The notes under the pieces: generated by a model | What the model was told of the DNA's origin: nothing | Seen by the model: only the letters and a program-made list of their open reading frames with translations | Databases searched by the model: none | Shown here: piece by piece, positions 9,895 to 21,276 of the stretch | Layout of the letters: each line of letters starts with the position of its first letter | How positions within the stretch are numbered: the stretch's first letter is position 1 | Translations under genes and position numbers: made by a program | Assembly (NCBI RefSeq): GCF_000234665.1 | Contig: NC_018330.1 | Coordinates: 124,001 to 188,000 of the forward strand | DNA from: Leishmania mexicana MHOM/GT/2001/U1103 | Taxonomy: Eukaryota; Euglenozoa; Kinetoplastea; Trypanosomatida; Trypanosomatidae | Direction: 5' to 3' | DNA length: 64,000 bases

Positions 9895-11466
9895 ACCCCT
9901 GCACTGTGGCCACCATGTCCCGCATTCGGCTTTTCACGATGCTCCTGCAGCGAGTGCGAGCGAAGTGGCCGTACGCCACAGTGCCCTTGAGATCCGCGGC
10001 GTGGGCGGTGCGCCTGACATCTGCGACGTTCTGCGCCGACTCGTGGACAAGAGTACGGCTAGCATCCGAAACGGGCGCCCTGCACAGTGTGTGCGGCATC
10101 CGCAATGCGCACGAACGAAGAGAGCAGAGCACGAGCCAAGATGAGGGCAGATGTATGCATGGGCACCGCGCAGAGAGCCGGGGTGCGGCCGTTCGGGTAG
10201 GGGACTGGGCCACGGATGGCCCAATGAAGGGCCTCGAGCTCACGCACAAACACTCACTTGCGCGAGAGGTTCCGTTTTCGGCGGGGTGGGCGAGAGGGAC
10301 GCAAGAGGAGGGGGCGGATGTGAAAGGCGGAGCCGAACCCAACCGGAAGAGAGGCGATGGGTGCGTGTGTGCGAGGACGTTCAGCATACAAACAACTAAG
10401 CCAGAAGGCAAACCATGGAGGGGGGGGGCGAAGGAGACAAGCAGAGGGCTGAAGCAGCCGTCGATGGGGGAAGGAAAAGGGAAGACGGAATACAAGAAAT
10501 GAAAATATCGAAGACGTGTGAACACACCCACCACACTCAAGGACCTGCATCAGACGCCGGCACGAGCACGTGACGACAGAGATGCACAAACACAGAGAAG
10601 CGGATGGAGGTTGAATAGGGTGAGATGGATCGGTATTCCCCCGCGCCTCCTCGGTGAGTGCATCTTTATGAACAGAGACGCTGCTCACACAGTACACCTC
10701 CCGGGACCCGCCACGCGGTGCCAAAAGCCTGCCGGTGTAGTCTGTGCCCCCCACCACCACCTCGCACCTGCGTTTGGCGGAAAGGCACGTCTCTTGCAAG
10801 CCGCAGAAGAGAGCGAGTGTGCCGGGGTGGGGGGAGGGCGCGCGCCGCCGGTGCAGGAGGAAAACGCGACACGATGGTCGCGCTCGATGCGCGTGAGCGA
10901 TGGGAAACGGGCACCATGGCTTGAGTGGAGAAGTTCGCCGGTAGCGCCGTCTCTCAGTTTTCGAAGAGAGCGAGACTCCGAGACGACAATGACGTCCGTG
11001 TGCGCGGTGAGGGAGAGCGAGAGAGGCAGGGGCAGAATGAAGAAGGGTGAGGGCGGGCGAAAAGTAAAAGCACAGGTGATCAGAATAACGCAATCTGTGA
11101 GCGGAGAGAGGAGGAACAGCGGGTGTATGGGGAAGGGGGAGGGGGAGGGGGGGGCACGCTCGCACGGTGCAGGCCTTCATTCACACCCGCGCTCGTGTGT
11201 TCGGCTGTGCGACATCTGGCGTGTCGCTACCGAGCATATACGCACGCGTCGTTTGTTCTCCCTGTCTTTGGTGGCTGTGCGTTCACTGCACAATATATAT
11301 GGATATATGGGTGAGGTGTCGGATGCATGTCGTCGGCCACTGCGTTGCTGCACGCGGAAGACATAAGGCTCCGCGCCGCTTCTGGGGATGCTGTGGAGGA
11401 AGTGCGAAGCAGCAATGGGCGAAAAGTCACACAGAGAGAGACCCTCATTCACATGGCGCGCTGCCC
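9895..11466. other. Intergenic region between the large hypothetical gene and the pseudogene
   Basis: About 1.6 kb. The left 250 bases, to about 10150, have mixed composition with coding-like minus-strand stretches and may be the 5' end of the neighbouring pseudogene. The rest is purine-rich on the plus strand, as expected for UTRs and splicing signals. No other gene is supported. Confidence 0.5.
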
Positions 11467-14400
11467 TCATACGGCGGGCCCCTGAAGCCGACCCTGCATC
11501 GCCTCCAACATCTGCGCCATTTCCGCCACACCGGCCTTGGCGCTGTCGTGTCGCTGCAGCTCGCCAAGTAGACTCAGCGCTGCTGAGGCACCCTGCGTGA
11601 GAAACACTCGGCGCACCACCTCGTACAGTTCCACGCTCGTGTACGATGATACTGACGGTATCGCAGCGGCGGCCGGGGGCACTGACACGGCAGTTGGCAC
11701 AGAGGTGCGTTGACCGGAAGGTGACGCGACGCCGTCGTGCTGCGCCGACAATCCAGTAGACACAGCATGGGCCGCCGGTTCACTGGTGCGTGGCGTCTCA
11801 TCGGGAACTTTGAGTAGTGCAGCGTTACCGGGCTTCGTGTCATGGACAGCGTTGCCTGCATCAGGCCACCAATGCCTTCTCGCATGCGCCATTGACCGCA
11901 CCGCAGGACTGCAGTACTCAAGCAGGCCGGCAGCCAACTCAGTCGATACACCGTACGCCTGCACAACGCCCCACACAAAGTCGAAAAGAGGCTGCAGCAA
12001 CAGGCCCCACACCTCCCACGCCGTTGCCGTCGTCGCCGAAGGTGACCTTCGCGCTGCGCCCGCTTCCACCGTCTGAGCCAAGTGGGATGCGCAGGCCTGC
12101 AGCGCCGATACGTTACCCACAGCTGCCACGTCCTCCATCGCGTGTCGGAGAAGCTGTGCGCACCCATGCAAGAACGCCACAATCCGCATAGTGGCCACGA
12201 CGCCGTCACCACGGACATCAGGGCAGTCCCTGCGCCTGGCTAGGAGGCCACTCATGCGCAGAGCAGCCGAGAAGCCGGCGACGACGGCGACCGCGCCGGC
12301 TGTACTCGCTGCCTCCCCGCAGAAGCACGCATGCAGAAGAGCGTGCAACGCGTCGTGAAACGCAACTGCAGCCGCAGGGTAGTACAACGCCGCGCCGTCC
12401 GCATGGGGACCCCGACCAAGAGCCACGTCCAAGGCAGCAGCAGCAGCAGCCGACGTCGTGCCGTGTTTGTATGGATAATCTAACTCTAACAGCACCGCCT
12501 CCAGCCGCCACTCCTCCTCAGATGCAACTGCGGACGGCGACGTCTTTCCGAGGGAAGAAGCGGTGGTGCCCTGCACCGCTGCCTTCCACGCCCTGACCTC
12601 GTTACCGCCTGCCATCAGACATGTGTGCGGGAACAGAGCGCTCAGCGCGTGGGCGGTCCACTGCAGCGTCGGCGCGGCCTGGCACGCTCCGCCAGTAGCG
12701 GTGCCTGCTCCTCTGGTGACCCCGCTACACTCGTTGGGGCAGAGATGGAACAGCGATGTGCACGACGGCCACACAGACGGGAGGCACACCGTCGCTGTCC
12801 ACGCGCAACGAGCATCGCCACTACTGCTGATGGCAACGTAAAGGGTGTCACTGAGGTTCTCGGACGCTACCATCGAGTCCGGCGTGTCGGCGGCAGAAAC
12901 TGCGCAGACGAGGCGCAGCCGACTCGACGGATGGGCAAAGGAGGGTGGCAGCGACGCGAGAAGCGAGGAAGAAATCAGCGGCACCGGCATCAAGGGCGAG
13001 ATGGCCGCGTCGGAGGCAGAAGCAGCAGCAGCCGTCCCAATTGCCGTGAGGGAGAGGAACAGAAGCTGCAGAGGACTCTGCGGACGCGAGCAGTGGACGA
13101 AGCGATCCCCAACGGCTGAGGCGACCGTCACGGGGCTCATCGCTGAGGTCATGTCCCACGGCTCAGCTGCACCCGCACTGTTGCGCCGGCACAGCAGCAA
13201 GAAACCGGCATGGCCACCGCATCCCACGTACTGTGCGTCGTGGAGAGCGTGCGAGGGATCCAGCTTCACTGCACTGACAAGGGTCGACACCGCGTCACCA
13301 TGCTCCCCCATTGCACCTGTGCCTGTGGGGACGCTCGCCACGCAGAGCTGCGAATCTGTTCGGAGCAGCCACACACCCCGGTTAGGGCTCATGGCCAGCA
13401 CCGAAGAGGCGCGGTGCCGTCGACGGCGACGGCCTCCCTCGCCCGAGACGAGCACACCCGATACAGCGACAGACGGTGTTGTGGCGAGCGCCAGCGCCCT
13501 TTCCATCCATGTAGAGTGGCGCCACTGGTCGGTAAATCCCCACGGCGGTGCGACGAGGAGGGCGCCGCCGCAGACGCCATCACAGGGCCGAGAGACGGCA
13601 ATGGATTCTGCGGCGGCGGACGTGTCCAGCTTCGAGAACAGCAGGCGAGTCCCGACGCAGCATGTGTAAATGACAGTCATAGATGGGTCGTCTCTGCCCG
13701 CCAAAGTCAACGCGTAGTGCGCCTTGTCGGTCACGAAAGACTCAAACACCAGCATGTGACCTTCGCTGGTGTAGAGCGCAAGCTCCGAGACGACAGAACG
13801 GCAGCAGGGCACTCGGCTGGCGCCGCGTGCGGGAAACCGCAGACGATACCACGCCCCTGTAACGTGGCAATGCAGCAGAGACCGAAGGACGCGCTGACGA
13901 GCTGTCGCGCCGCGCAGCCCAAGATGAAGGAGCAGCGGCTGCAGCGCACCACTTTGCTGCTCTCCGTCGTGCAGGGAGAGATAGCTCCCGCGCAACACCA
14001 GCGTCGCCGAGGCACCGCCGTCCCCGGCAGACGCACACGCAGATAGTGCCGCGTCGTGAATGAACGTATCGGCCAGCAGCACAGCTGCGTCCCCCATGGG
14101 CATCAGCGCCACGCGCTGCACGCCCTCACTGACGAAGCGCAGAGATGCATGGTAGGTCACCCTATGCTTCTTGTGCCGCCTGCTGACCGAGGGGCGCAGC
14201 AGTACGAGCGCGCGACGGCACCGCTGCGGAAATCGAACGAGAAGGGCGACAGTCGGCAGGCTCCTGGCCACACACACCAACCTCATCTCCCTGAGGATGC
14301 CAAGGTACTCAGGTGCGCAACAAACCGCGTTCGCGGAGCAACAATTCGCCTCTTCAGCGCTGGCGATCGCCGCCTCCAAGGCTCGGCCGTCAGTGCCATC

Positions 14401-14925
14401 GACGATGCTGATCTGAGCGCTCTTGCCTCGCGCCCTTTCACCTGACCACACGCTTGACAAAGTGGAAGCCTTCACGCGAGTGCTGCAGGTGCTCACATCC
14501 GTCGCGACAATGTCCGCAGGAGAGAGCGGTAGTGTGATGAGTCCGTCGTGTAGCTCACAAAGATCACGAGCGTTACAGCAGGTGACGCGCGCGAAGTGCG
14601 GTTTCGACTTCTTCACGGTGACGCCATGGCATTTGCCTAGGAGATCAGAAAACCTGCCTCGTGAGAGAGAAGGATGCACCTGGATGAGCACGTCCAACGT
14701 GCACGTCACTGTCGCAGAGAGCCAAGCGGGAGCGCCAGCACCACAAGAACGGCCCGCTGCGGTGGCGTCGGGTGCTTCGTTGGTAGATGGCGCCACTTCG
14801 CAGGAACACGCACTTGAAGCAACGCAAAGCAGGGTGGCATCTTTTAGTGAAGGGTCGCCAGACGGAACGGATCCAAGGGCATGATGGAGGTCGCACGGAC
14901 TGGCTTCTACGGCGATAGTCTCCAT
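11467..14925 (-). CDS. Large protein of unknown function (1152 residues)
   Basis: A single 1152-codon ORF opening with ATG and rich in Ala, Ser, Leu and Val. I do not recognise the family. The N-terminal two thirds contain many short beta-prone blocks, such as LALYTSEGHMLVFESFV and RGVWLLRTDSQLCVASV. They are spaced as in a degenerate beta-propeller, although no clear WD repeats are visible. The C-terminal third, from about residue 860, looks alpha-helical, with blocks such as VELYEVVRRVFLTQGAS followed by a terminal helix. A propeller followed by a helical region is common in membrane-coat, tethering and nuclear-pore scaffolds, but that is only an analogy. No signal peptide or membrane segment is evident. 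The length and uniform codon use show it is a real gene. Confidence 0.75.
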   Translation of the reverse strand: METIAVEASPCDLHHALGSVPSGDPSLKDATLLCVASSACSCEVAPSTNEAPDATAAGRSCGAGAPAWLSATVTCTLDVLIQVHPSLSRGRFSDLLGKCHGVTVKKSKPHFARVTCCNARDLCELHDGLITLPLSPADIVATDVSTCSTRVKASTLSSVWSGERARGKSAQISIVDGTDGRALEAAIASAEEANCCSANAVCCAPEYLGILREMRLVCVARSLPTVALLVRFPQRCRRALVLLRPSVSRRHKKHRVTYHASLRFVSEGVQRVALMPMGDAAVLLADTFIHDAALSACASAGDGGASATLVLRGSYLSLHDGEQQSGALQPLLLHLGLRGATARQRVLRSLLHCHVTGAWYRLRFPARGASRVPCCRSVVSELALYTSEGHMLVFESFVTDKAHYALTLAGRDDPSMTVIYTCCVGTRLLFSKLDTSAAAESIAVSRPCDGVCGGALLVAPPWGFTDQWRHSTWMERALALATTPSVAVSGVLVSGEGGRRRRRHRASSVLAMSPNRGVWLLRTDSQLCVASVPTGTGAMGEHGDAVSTLVSAVKLDPSHALHDAQYVGCGGHAGFLLLCRRNSAGAAEPWDMTSAMSPVTVASAVGDRFVHCSRPQSPLQLLFLSLTAIGTAAAASASDAAISPLMPVPLISSSLLASLPPSFAHPSSRLRLVCAVSAADTPDSMVASENLSDTLYVAISSSGDARCAWTATVCLPSVWPSCTSLFHLCPNECSGVTRGAGTATGGACQAAPTLQWTAHALSALFPHTCLMAGGNEVRAWKAAVQGTTASSLGKTSPSAVASEEEWRLEAVLLELDYPYKHGTTSAAAAAALDVALGRGPHADGAALYYPAAAVAFHDALHALLHACFCGEAASTAGAVAVVAGFSAALRMSGLLARRRDCPDVRGDGVVATMRIVAFLHGCAQLLRHAMEDVAAVGNVSALQACASHLAQTVEAGAARRSPSATTATAWEVWGLLLQPLFDFVWGVVQAYGVSTELAAGLLEYCSPAVRSMAHARRHWWPDAGNAVHDTKPGNAALLKVPDETPRTSEPAAHAVSTGLSAQHDGVASPSGQRTSVPTAVSVPPAAAAIPSVSSYTSVELYEVVRRVFLTQGASAALSLLGELQRHDSAKAGVAEMAQMLEAMQGRLQGPAV

Positions 14926-16298
14926 TTAGCTTGAGCTACGCGGCCACGTAGACAAGGGGCGGTCGTTTGCGTCTCTACGCGTGGAGAAGGGAGGGGTCTA
15001 CGATGACGGCAGCGGCAGCACTGCTTTCGTGGCGGTTTTTGTGGCTACTCTTGATGCACAAAAGCATGTACCTCTTCTATGAGCGTGGGTGTATGTCTAT
15101 TCTAGGTATGCCTGGGTGTGTGGGGGGGGGGTCGATTGCGGCACCTCAGCAGAGGTGCGGGGAGCACATCCACAGCAGCACACACGCACACGCACACACC
15201 AACACAAGGGAGAAAAGAGGGGGGCGGCGAGAAAAGTGCAACGTCGCCTTCACGTTGCATCAACACGTGTGCGCGCGAGGTTGCGGGGGTCTGTCAGTCT
15301 CTGTGTTTGTGGGTGAGTGTGTATATCTCGCTCCCACGGCGGCACACGGTGAAACGTAAGACAAGAGGCGGCCAATAGGAGAAGGAAACCGCAGTAACAG
15401 CTGTCATCGCAACGGCACAGCGCACGTGTACGGAGGAGGGAGTCCGAAAAAGGGAGAGAGAGATCGCATCACATGGGTCGGTGCAAGGGATCCATACACA
15501 CCTACACATTATGCGCAGACAGACAGTCCCTGAAGCCCATCCAACTACCCTGGTAGGGCAGCACTATACAGATCAACGACCTCCTCCCTACGCTCTCCTC
15601 TCGCCGATTTCTCAGAGAGAGAGACGTCTGTATTATCGGTTCGCCTCCCATCGCTGTCGCCCACACGGTGTGTTGCGGCCTTTTTTCTTGTGTGACCAGA
15701 CTTCTGTGTTGGACGAGAAAAGGGCAAGGGAGGGGAAGCGGAGGAGAGAACAAGAGCCAGCGACGAGGGGGCAGCAGAGTGCGGAGCCAGCCAGCAAGTT
15801 GGTCAGAGCAATAGCGCCTATTCGCGGGATGGCTCACTGTGGGATGGCCCTCTCCCCCTCTTATCAACGCGTGACTCGCTCGCGCCCTCGTCTCTTTCGC
15901 TCTTCCCCCACCCCCTCGCCCGTCCCTCACGTCGCACATGCCAAACCCGAAAAGGAAACGACAACAAAAATGTAGAGAGGAAGACGCGGCACAGCATGAG
16001 AGAGCGCCGGACGTCAGCGCACCCGTGAGAGCTGCTCGCTACATTGGTAACGCTGCTGCTGTCCGCTGCTGCGACCGAGGTAGCATCACGCTGCAACAGA
16101 AGGAATATGATAAGAGGCATGAAAGAGCAGTGAGAGGGCGTGGAAGAGATGCGGACAGGGGCGGCGTCACGAAGTTGGACAGGATGGCTCTGGAAGGTCA
16201 ACGGTGCGGTCCAAGGAAAACACAAGCCCCCCCCTTCCCAGCGGTACTCTCCCGTCCATCCTTCTTCACCCACCCACTTCAGCTTTCCGCCTACTGGC
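14926..16298. other. Intergenic region between the glycosyltransferase and large hypothetical genes
   Basis: About 1.4 kb with no supported gene. It contains short CA-rich stretches near 15180-15215. The ORFs overlap on both strands and lack coding character. Confidence 0.55.
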
Positions 16299-18077
16299 CT
16301 AAGGACTGACAGCCCGCAGAATGACGTCCGTGTTATAGCTCTCCACGTCAAGGATGCGCCGCCCCACGTCGCGCAGCCACGTCCGCAGGTTCGTCAGCCG
16401 GCTCCTATCCACCACCCACGCGTCCAGCGGCAGGCGCCGTTTACCAGCGAACGCCTCGGCGCTAAAGGGTTCCCGCTTTGTGTACGCCTGCATGAGCTCC
16501 GTCATGGACTCCACGCCCCACTTCTGCTGCATATACGCGTACTGCACCCCGGCATAGAAAGCCTTGCGGCACTCACGTCGAAGGGCCTTGCCGTCCGGGG
16601 ACAGCGTCGGCCCCGTAGCTGCCTTGCGAAGCCCCCCGAATCGACCCTCCGCATTGTCATCGCCGTCGACGTCGCTCGTGGCTTGGTTGACGCAGTCGAG
16701 GTCGAAGGAGATGACCTGGTTGTTCATCGCAGCGTTATAGTCTTCAACGAAGCCGAGCAGGTGTGCACGCCAGCGGTAGTCCGTGTCGTCGTAAAGGATG
16801 GGAAAGAAATTCTCGTCAAAGAAGCCGACCGTCAGCACAGCCAGGCGCGAAAGGAAAACGCTCGTGTACTCGCCGCGGCTGTTGGCGAACATGAAGGACG
16901 TGTACCCCACCATCAGCTCCGCGCGCCTGGACGGGGTCATGTACCGAACACGGTCCGGCAACAGCGCGGACGTGACGACAACCAGTTTGCGGTCATGTTG
17001 CTGGGGAAGCGGGATACCCGGCAGAAGCGGCGTGCGCAAGCCGTCGGGTTGCCGGATCAGCGGCGTGTACTCGTTCGGCTCTGTCGCAACCTCCTCCTCC
17101 AGGGCTTCAATCATATCCTTGTCCCTCGCTGTCGTCTGGTAGGCGCCTGCCACAGCCTGTTCGAGCGACGCGAACAAGAAACGCACGTCGTTGTGCACAA
17201 TGTGGAGAAAGGGCACCTCGCTGAACGGGTGGCGGAGGGCCTCACGCAGACCGGCATTGACGGCGCCGGCGTAGCCAATGTTGTCGGGAAACTGGAAAAC
17301 CGTCAGCCGCCTCGTGAAGGCGAACACGCGGCGCAGCAGGTGAAAAAAAGGCGTCACCTCTGGCGTGTCGCCGTTTTGAGCGAGTACGATGTAGCGGTAG
17401 GGCATCGTCAAGTTGCAGATGAGCGCCTTAAGATCCTGCGTGTTCTCGAGGGTGACGGAGATGAGAAAGGGTGCGTACCGGTCGGAGGCGAGGTCATCCC
17501 GCTCCACCTCTACTCCCGTGTCGGGGCTGACGGAGAGACGGGTGGCAAGACAGCGCGCAAACTCGATAAACGAGATGCGGCGCTCGTGAGGGCGGAGCGG
17601 AAAGACATCGAGGACGTCGAGTTGCGCGATCTCTGCCGCGTATCGGTTGTGTAACTCGTCTGCGTCGCGCTGTGATCTCTCCGTGGGTTGTGGAGCGTCG
17701 GAGATGATGTGCGTGGTCTCAGTTGGGGCCTCTCCCGCTGCATGCGCGGCATTGCTCCCCTCGTCCACAGCGGGACGCGGCAGCGGTGCCGCGGTGGTGA
17801 TGGAAGTGAGAGTGCTAGGAGAGGCGTCAGTGAAGGCGAGAGTGGAGATTGGCGGTCCTGGTATTGCCTGCTCAGTCAATCGAGGCGACAGCGATGAGGG
17901 TGGCACTGGCGTCATCGAAACCGTGGGCTCTGCTACATCGCTTGAGGAAGTGTGATGCAGCACGAGGAGGCCGAGCACAAGGCACACTAACACGCACACA
18001 CCGCCTAGGAGAATTGGTCGTCGATGGCGCCTCTTGTAACGCAGGCCACGGCGGGCGGGGTGTAGTCTGCCGCTCAT
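16299..18077 (-). CDS. Type II membrane glycosyltransferase (GT2-like fold)
   Basis: From the ATG at 18077 the protein has 592 residues. A short Arg-rich cytosolic tail is followed by one membrane helix at about residues 21-42, the usual layout of Golgi glycosyltransferases. A Ser/Thr/Pro-rich stem reaches about residue 190. The catalytic region has a GT-A pattern: NIGYAGAVNAG near residue 265, an HNDV motif near 290 in the DXD position, and DENFFPILYDDTDYRWR near 420, which matches the acceptor-side signature of family 2 transferases. The donor and acceptor sugars cannot be read from the sequence. In Leishmania such enzymes build phosphoglycans and glycoinositol-phospholipids of the cell surface, so that is a reasonable guess. 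The frame is open further upstream but has no ATG there. Confidence 0.8.
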   Translation of the reverse strand: MSGRLHPARRGLRYKRRHRRPILLGGVCVLVCLVLGLLVLHHTSSSDVAEPTVSMTPVPPSSLSPRLTEQAIPGPPISTLAFTDASPSTLTSITTAAPLPRPAVDEGSNAAHAAGEAPTETTHIISDAPQPTERSQRDADELHNRYAAEIAQLDVLDVFPLRPHERRISFIEFARCLATRLSVSPDTGVEVERDDLASDRYAPFLISVTLENTQDLKALICNLTMPYRYIVLAQNGDTPEVTPFFHLLRRVFAFTRRLTVFQFPDNIGYAGAVNAGLREALRHPFSEVPFLHIVHNDVRFLFASLEQAVAGAYQTTARDKDMIEALEEEVATEPNEYTPLIRQPDGLRTPLLPGIPLPQQHDRKLVVVTSALLPDRVRYMTPSRRAELMVGYTSFMFANSRGEYTSVFLSRLAVLTVGFFDENFFPILYDDTDYRWRAHLLGFVEDYNAAMNNQVISFDLDCVNQATSDVDGDDNAEGRFGGLRKAATGPTLSPDGKALRRECRKAFYAGVQYAYMQQKWGVESMTELMQAYTKREPFSAEAFAGKRRLPLDAWVVDRSRLTNLRTWLRDVGRRILDVESYNTDVILRAVSP

Positions 18078-19167
18078 GGCTGCACTTCGGCACGGAGATG
18101 CGCACGCTCGTCTCGAGGTTGCTTCTTGACGGCGCCCCACAAAGCCCAAAAGAGGGGAAGGGGGCCTGCGGCAAGGAGCCGGCGTGCTGAGCCGTGCCGT
18201 CGAGAAGGAGAGGTGGTGGCGGAGGACAGCGGAAAGTGACGAGATGGGCGTACATTATCGAAAGGCGGCAGGAGGCAGAGAGAGGCAGACACAGGAGCAC
18301 CTCAGCATACCGCCAAGAAGCAGGGGGAGGGGAGGGGGCAGTTGGAAGAGCCCGCTATGGGCAGTGAGCCACCACACGCCACGCAGGTGCCTGCAGGTGT
18401 GCGGATACAGCGCATGGCACCGAATCTGCGCCGCGGCGTGAGCGAGGAGGAGAAAACAGCCTTCGAGGGTCACCCGTCATCCCCGTTTCAAGCGCAGTGG
18501 GCCGTTACATACTTGACTGCGCGTATGCTGGCATGAAGAGAACGGATGAAGAAGGAGGGCCGACTCGGCGTGCCGTCTCTGCGTGCGACACGACGATGGG
18601 AGCAACAGCGGCTCACATGCACGCATACACGACGAAACACGCGCGACTACGCAAGGACACGGACAGGGGACGTGTATGGCAAACAACGGGGACAGGGAGA
18701 GGGAGAGAGAGATGCGTTAGAGAAGATACCATCTATGAGACACAAACACAGAACCAAGAGAAGAGGAGGGGGGCGACAAGACGGAAAGTCCACACTCACG
18801 CACGCACATCGGTGCACAAACGTAGAAGACGCGAGAGGGAGAGCCGTCGTGGTGGCGGAGGCAGCGCATGGACAAGGCAGAGGAACAACGCGCGCAGACG
18901 TCAGAATAGGGCTGACGAGAGGAAGGCGAGTGTGTACGTGTATCTATGAGAGAGCGAGAGAGGGAGATCGGCAAGGCGCTCAAAAGAAAACGATCGACAA
19001 CATCTGCCATCACGCAGATGTGTGCACGAGTACGCAGCCAGCCGGGGGTGGGGGTGGGTAAGAGGGAAGGAAAAAGGTGTGCGTAGAGGCGCTGCGATCA
19101 CTCTGATGAGCGAAACTCTGCAGCCGCGCGCAACAACAGTGAACACGGCATAGCGGAGACAGCGTCT
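18078..19167. other. Intergenic region between the 702-residue protein and glycosyltransferase genes
   Basis: About 1.1 kb, purine-rich on the plus strand throughout. I see no gene or structured RNA in it. Confidence 0.6.
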
Positions 19168-21276
19168 TTATCGCTGTGGCTGGGTCGCCTGCTGCGGTTT
19201 CTGCACCGCCTTCTCCTTGAGCAAGCGGTCGTAGAAGACTTGGTTCACCGGCACCGCCGTCCACGACGTGCCGACAAAGACCCTGTGTGCCACCACCGTC
19301 TCCACGTGGGCCAACACCGCCAGGCTGGAGGACTCATGCGCGACAAAGACGTAAAGAGCGTTGCCGGGGTGTGCGAAGGTGTCGAGCGGCTCCGCCTGCG
19401 CGTCCCACTGCTGCGCCGTCACGCCGACCATCGTCAGACCACGACGATCTGCCAAGACGGTGGAAGCGGCGACAACGTCGTCCGCGAACTCCACGGTCAG
19501 CGACGGTGGCGCCTCGAGCAGCCCGTCCACATCACGAAGGGCAGAGGGCAGCACGACAACACTGCAGCCGTAGCGCACGGCCGCTATGAAGGCCGCGTTT
19601 GCCTCCCGCACATCAACCACACCTACCACCGCAGCCACGACTTCACCGCGCAGGGTAGAGTCCTTCACTGAGACGAGTCGGCCCGCCCTGCTAACCTCAG
19701 AGAGCGCCTGAGGCATGCGCGGAAGTGGCGACACTGACGGGGAAGCAGCAGGCAGTGCGGTTCCGGGGGTTTCGCTCGCTGGTTTGTGGTCGCCCTCTGC
19801 AGGCCGCGGCGACGGCGACACCGACACCAGCGACGAAGGCGCTACGTCGGCATCGGCGTCCGCATCAAGCACCTTTCCATCTTCCTCGTTATCTTGTGGC
19901 ACCGCAGCATCAGCAATGTGACGGTGAGTCTGCGGCACCTGCGTCGTCGAGCGGGACCGGTCGTGCGAGTCGTCGGGGTAGTCGCCCGGCGAGCTGGGAG
20001 AAACGCCGTCGGTGTCCGATGCGCCCATACGCGGCACTACAGGGGATACGCTCGTAATGGTAGCGATGTTGACCGGTGGTACTCCGAACGGCGCCGGCTG
20101 CGCGTTTGAGCCGTCACCGGTGGCGCTGTGGCGGCTCATCGTGGCAGACGCGGTTCCGCGCGAGGTTGGTAGCATGTTCATCGACGCCGACTGCGCGCTC
20201 AAGTTCCCCGCTGAGGACGACAGTGCCGGAATCGGACTGGCGTCCATGATCAGCGACGGGCGTGCCGGGGACGGGGTCTTCACGTATGTGGAGGCAGCAT
20301 CAAGATCGTTGACGTCCTGCCGTGGTCGCAGTATCTCCGTCAGGTTCGCGGAATTTGGCCGCACATGCTGCGCCACCTTGAAGACGACTATGGAGAAGAT
20401 GGGCAGAAAGAGCGCCACCGGGATCGCTGGCCCCGTCTTCTGCCACGACTCCCACACCTCCTGCACGCCGGAGCTCACCTGCTCTGCCATGGCGGCCGCC
20501 GCCGCAACAGCGGACTCTTGCTCCTGCTTCTGCATCACCTCCGAGAGCACTGGGATGCCGTGACGGCGCAGCATCCACGCGGCCGGCACCTCCAACAAGC
20601 TCGGCAGCGATGCTCGCACATCGCGCAGCCACTCCGGCACGTTCAGGTACCCCGACGGCAGGCTCGGACAGGTACCGGCGCCGCTCGCGGCACTACCCGG
20701 GTAGGCGCCTACGCAGGAATCGGCCATGCCCGCGCCGCTGTCGACGAAGCGCTTGGCAAAGGTTGTGGCTAGTCGGCAGATGCTCCCAACAGCGCCGCTG
20801 CCGGCGGTGGTAAAGGCGAAGTAGTAGAGCGGGCGTCGCAGGAAGCGTAGCGTGGACCGCATGCTCACCACGTATTCGTTCTCGTAGTAGAGCGAGGCGA
20901 AGGTCGAGCTCAGCTCCGACTGTGGGGAGCGCAGCACAGAGTCGCCGTAGGACATGGAGCCGTAAATGCTCGAGTAGTCCCCGTCGTCGTAGCTGAACGA
21001 GTTGGATGCAGCTCCGCCGTTCGAATAGTAGCTGGCGGTACCGGTGAAGTCCTCCGATTGCACGTGCATGCCGCTCGTGCGCGAGTGGGAAACATAGGTG
21101 CGACTGACGGAACTGTAGTCGAGTGAGGAGGCGGCGTCTTCGGAGATCTGGCTGGACGGGTCGTAGTCGCCATCGTCCTCCTCGTCCGAGTAAATAGACA
21201 TTGAGCTCTCCTCTATATCAAGCGGGATGGAGTCGTTGAGGGAGCCGACTCCCCCGCCATCCTTGACTTTGCTCAT
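19168..21276 (-). CDS. Membrane protein with a SPOUT-like C-terminal domain (702 residues)
   Basis: The ORF starts at an ATG. Residues 1-130 are acidic and rich in Ser, Tyr and Asp, and probably disordered. A hydrophobic segment PAIPVALFLPIFSIVVFKV lies at about residues 282-300, with a weaker one near 145-165. A low-complexity Ser/Pro/Asp linker runs to about 520. The last 170 residues look globular. There, NAAFIAAVRYGCSVVVLP (about 565), FVAHESSSL (about 645) and a terminal VNQVFYDRLLKEK helix follow the spacing of the three conserved motifs of SpoU/TrmH RNA methyltransferases, with key residues changed. This may be a catalytically dead SPOUT fold, or only a resemblance. Function is unknown. 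The gene sits between the roadblock protein and glycosyltransferase genes, which gives no functional hint. Confidence 0.7.
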   Translation of the reverse strand: MSKVKDGGGVGSLNDSIPLDIEESSMSIYSDEEDDGDYDPSSQISEDAASSLDYSSVSRTYVSHSRTSGMHVQSEDFTGTASYYSNGGAASNSFSYDDGDYSSIYGSMSYGDSVLRSPQSELSSTFASLYYENEYVVSMRSTLRFLRRPLYYFAFTTAGSGAVGSICRLATTFAKRFVDSGAGMADSCVGAYPGSAASGAGTCPSLPSGYLNVPEWLRDVRASLPSLLEVPAAWMLRRHGIPVLSEVMQKQEQESAVAAAAAMAEQVSSGVQEVWESWQKTGPAIPVALFLPIFSIVVFKVAQHVRPNSANLTEILRPRQDVNDLDAASTYVKTPSPARPSLIMDASPIPALSSSAGNLSAQSASMNMLPTSRGTASATMSRHSATGDGSNAQPAPFGVPPVNIATITSVSPVVPRMGASDTDGVSPSSPGDYPDDSHDRSRSTTQVPQTHRHIADAAVPQDNEEDGKVLDADADADVAPSSLVSVSPSPRPAEGDHKPASETPGTALPAASPSVSPLPRMPQALSEVSRAGRLVSVKDSTLRGEVVAAVVGVVDVREANAAFIAAVRYGCSVVVLPSALRDVDGLLEAPPSLTVEFADDVVAASTVLADRRGLTMVGVTAQQWDAQAEPLDTFAHPGNALYVFVAHESSSLAVLAHVETVVAHRVFVGTSWTAVPVNQVFYDRLLKEKAVQKPQQATQPQR

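Noticed and set aside
16140..17654. 504-codon plus-strand frame opposite the glycosyltransferase
   Set aside because: It is the antisense shadow of a strongly supported minus-strand gene; its sequence is Arg/His/Val-rich and has no domain character.
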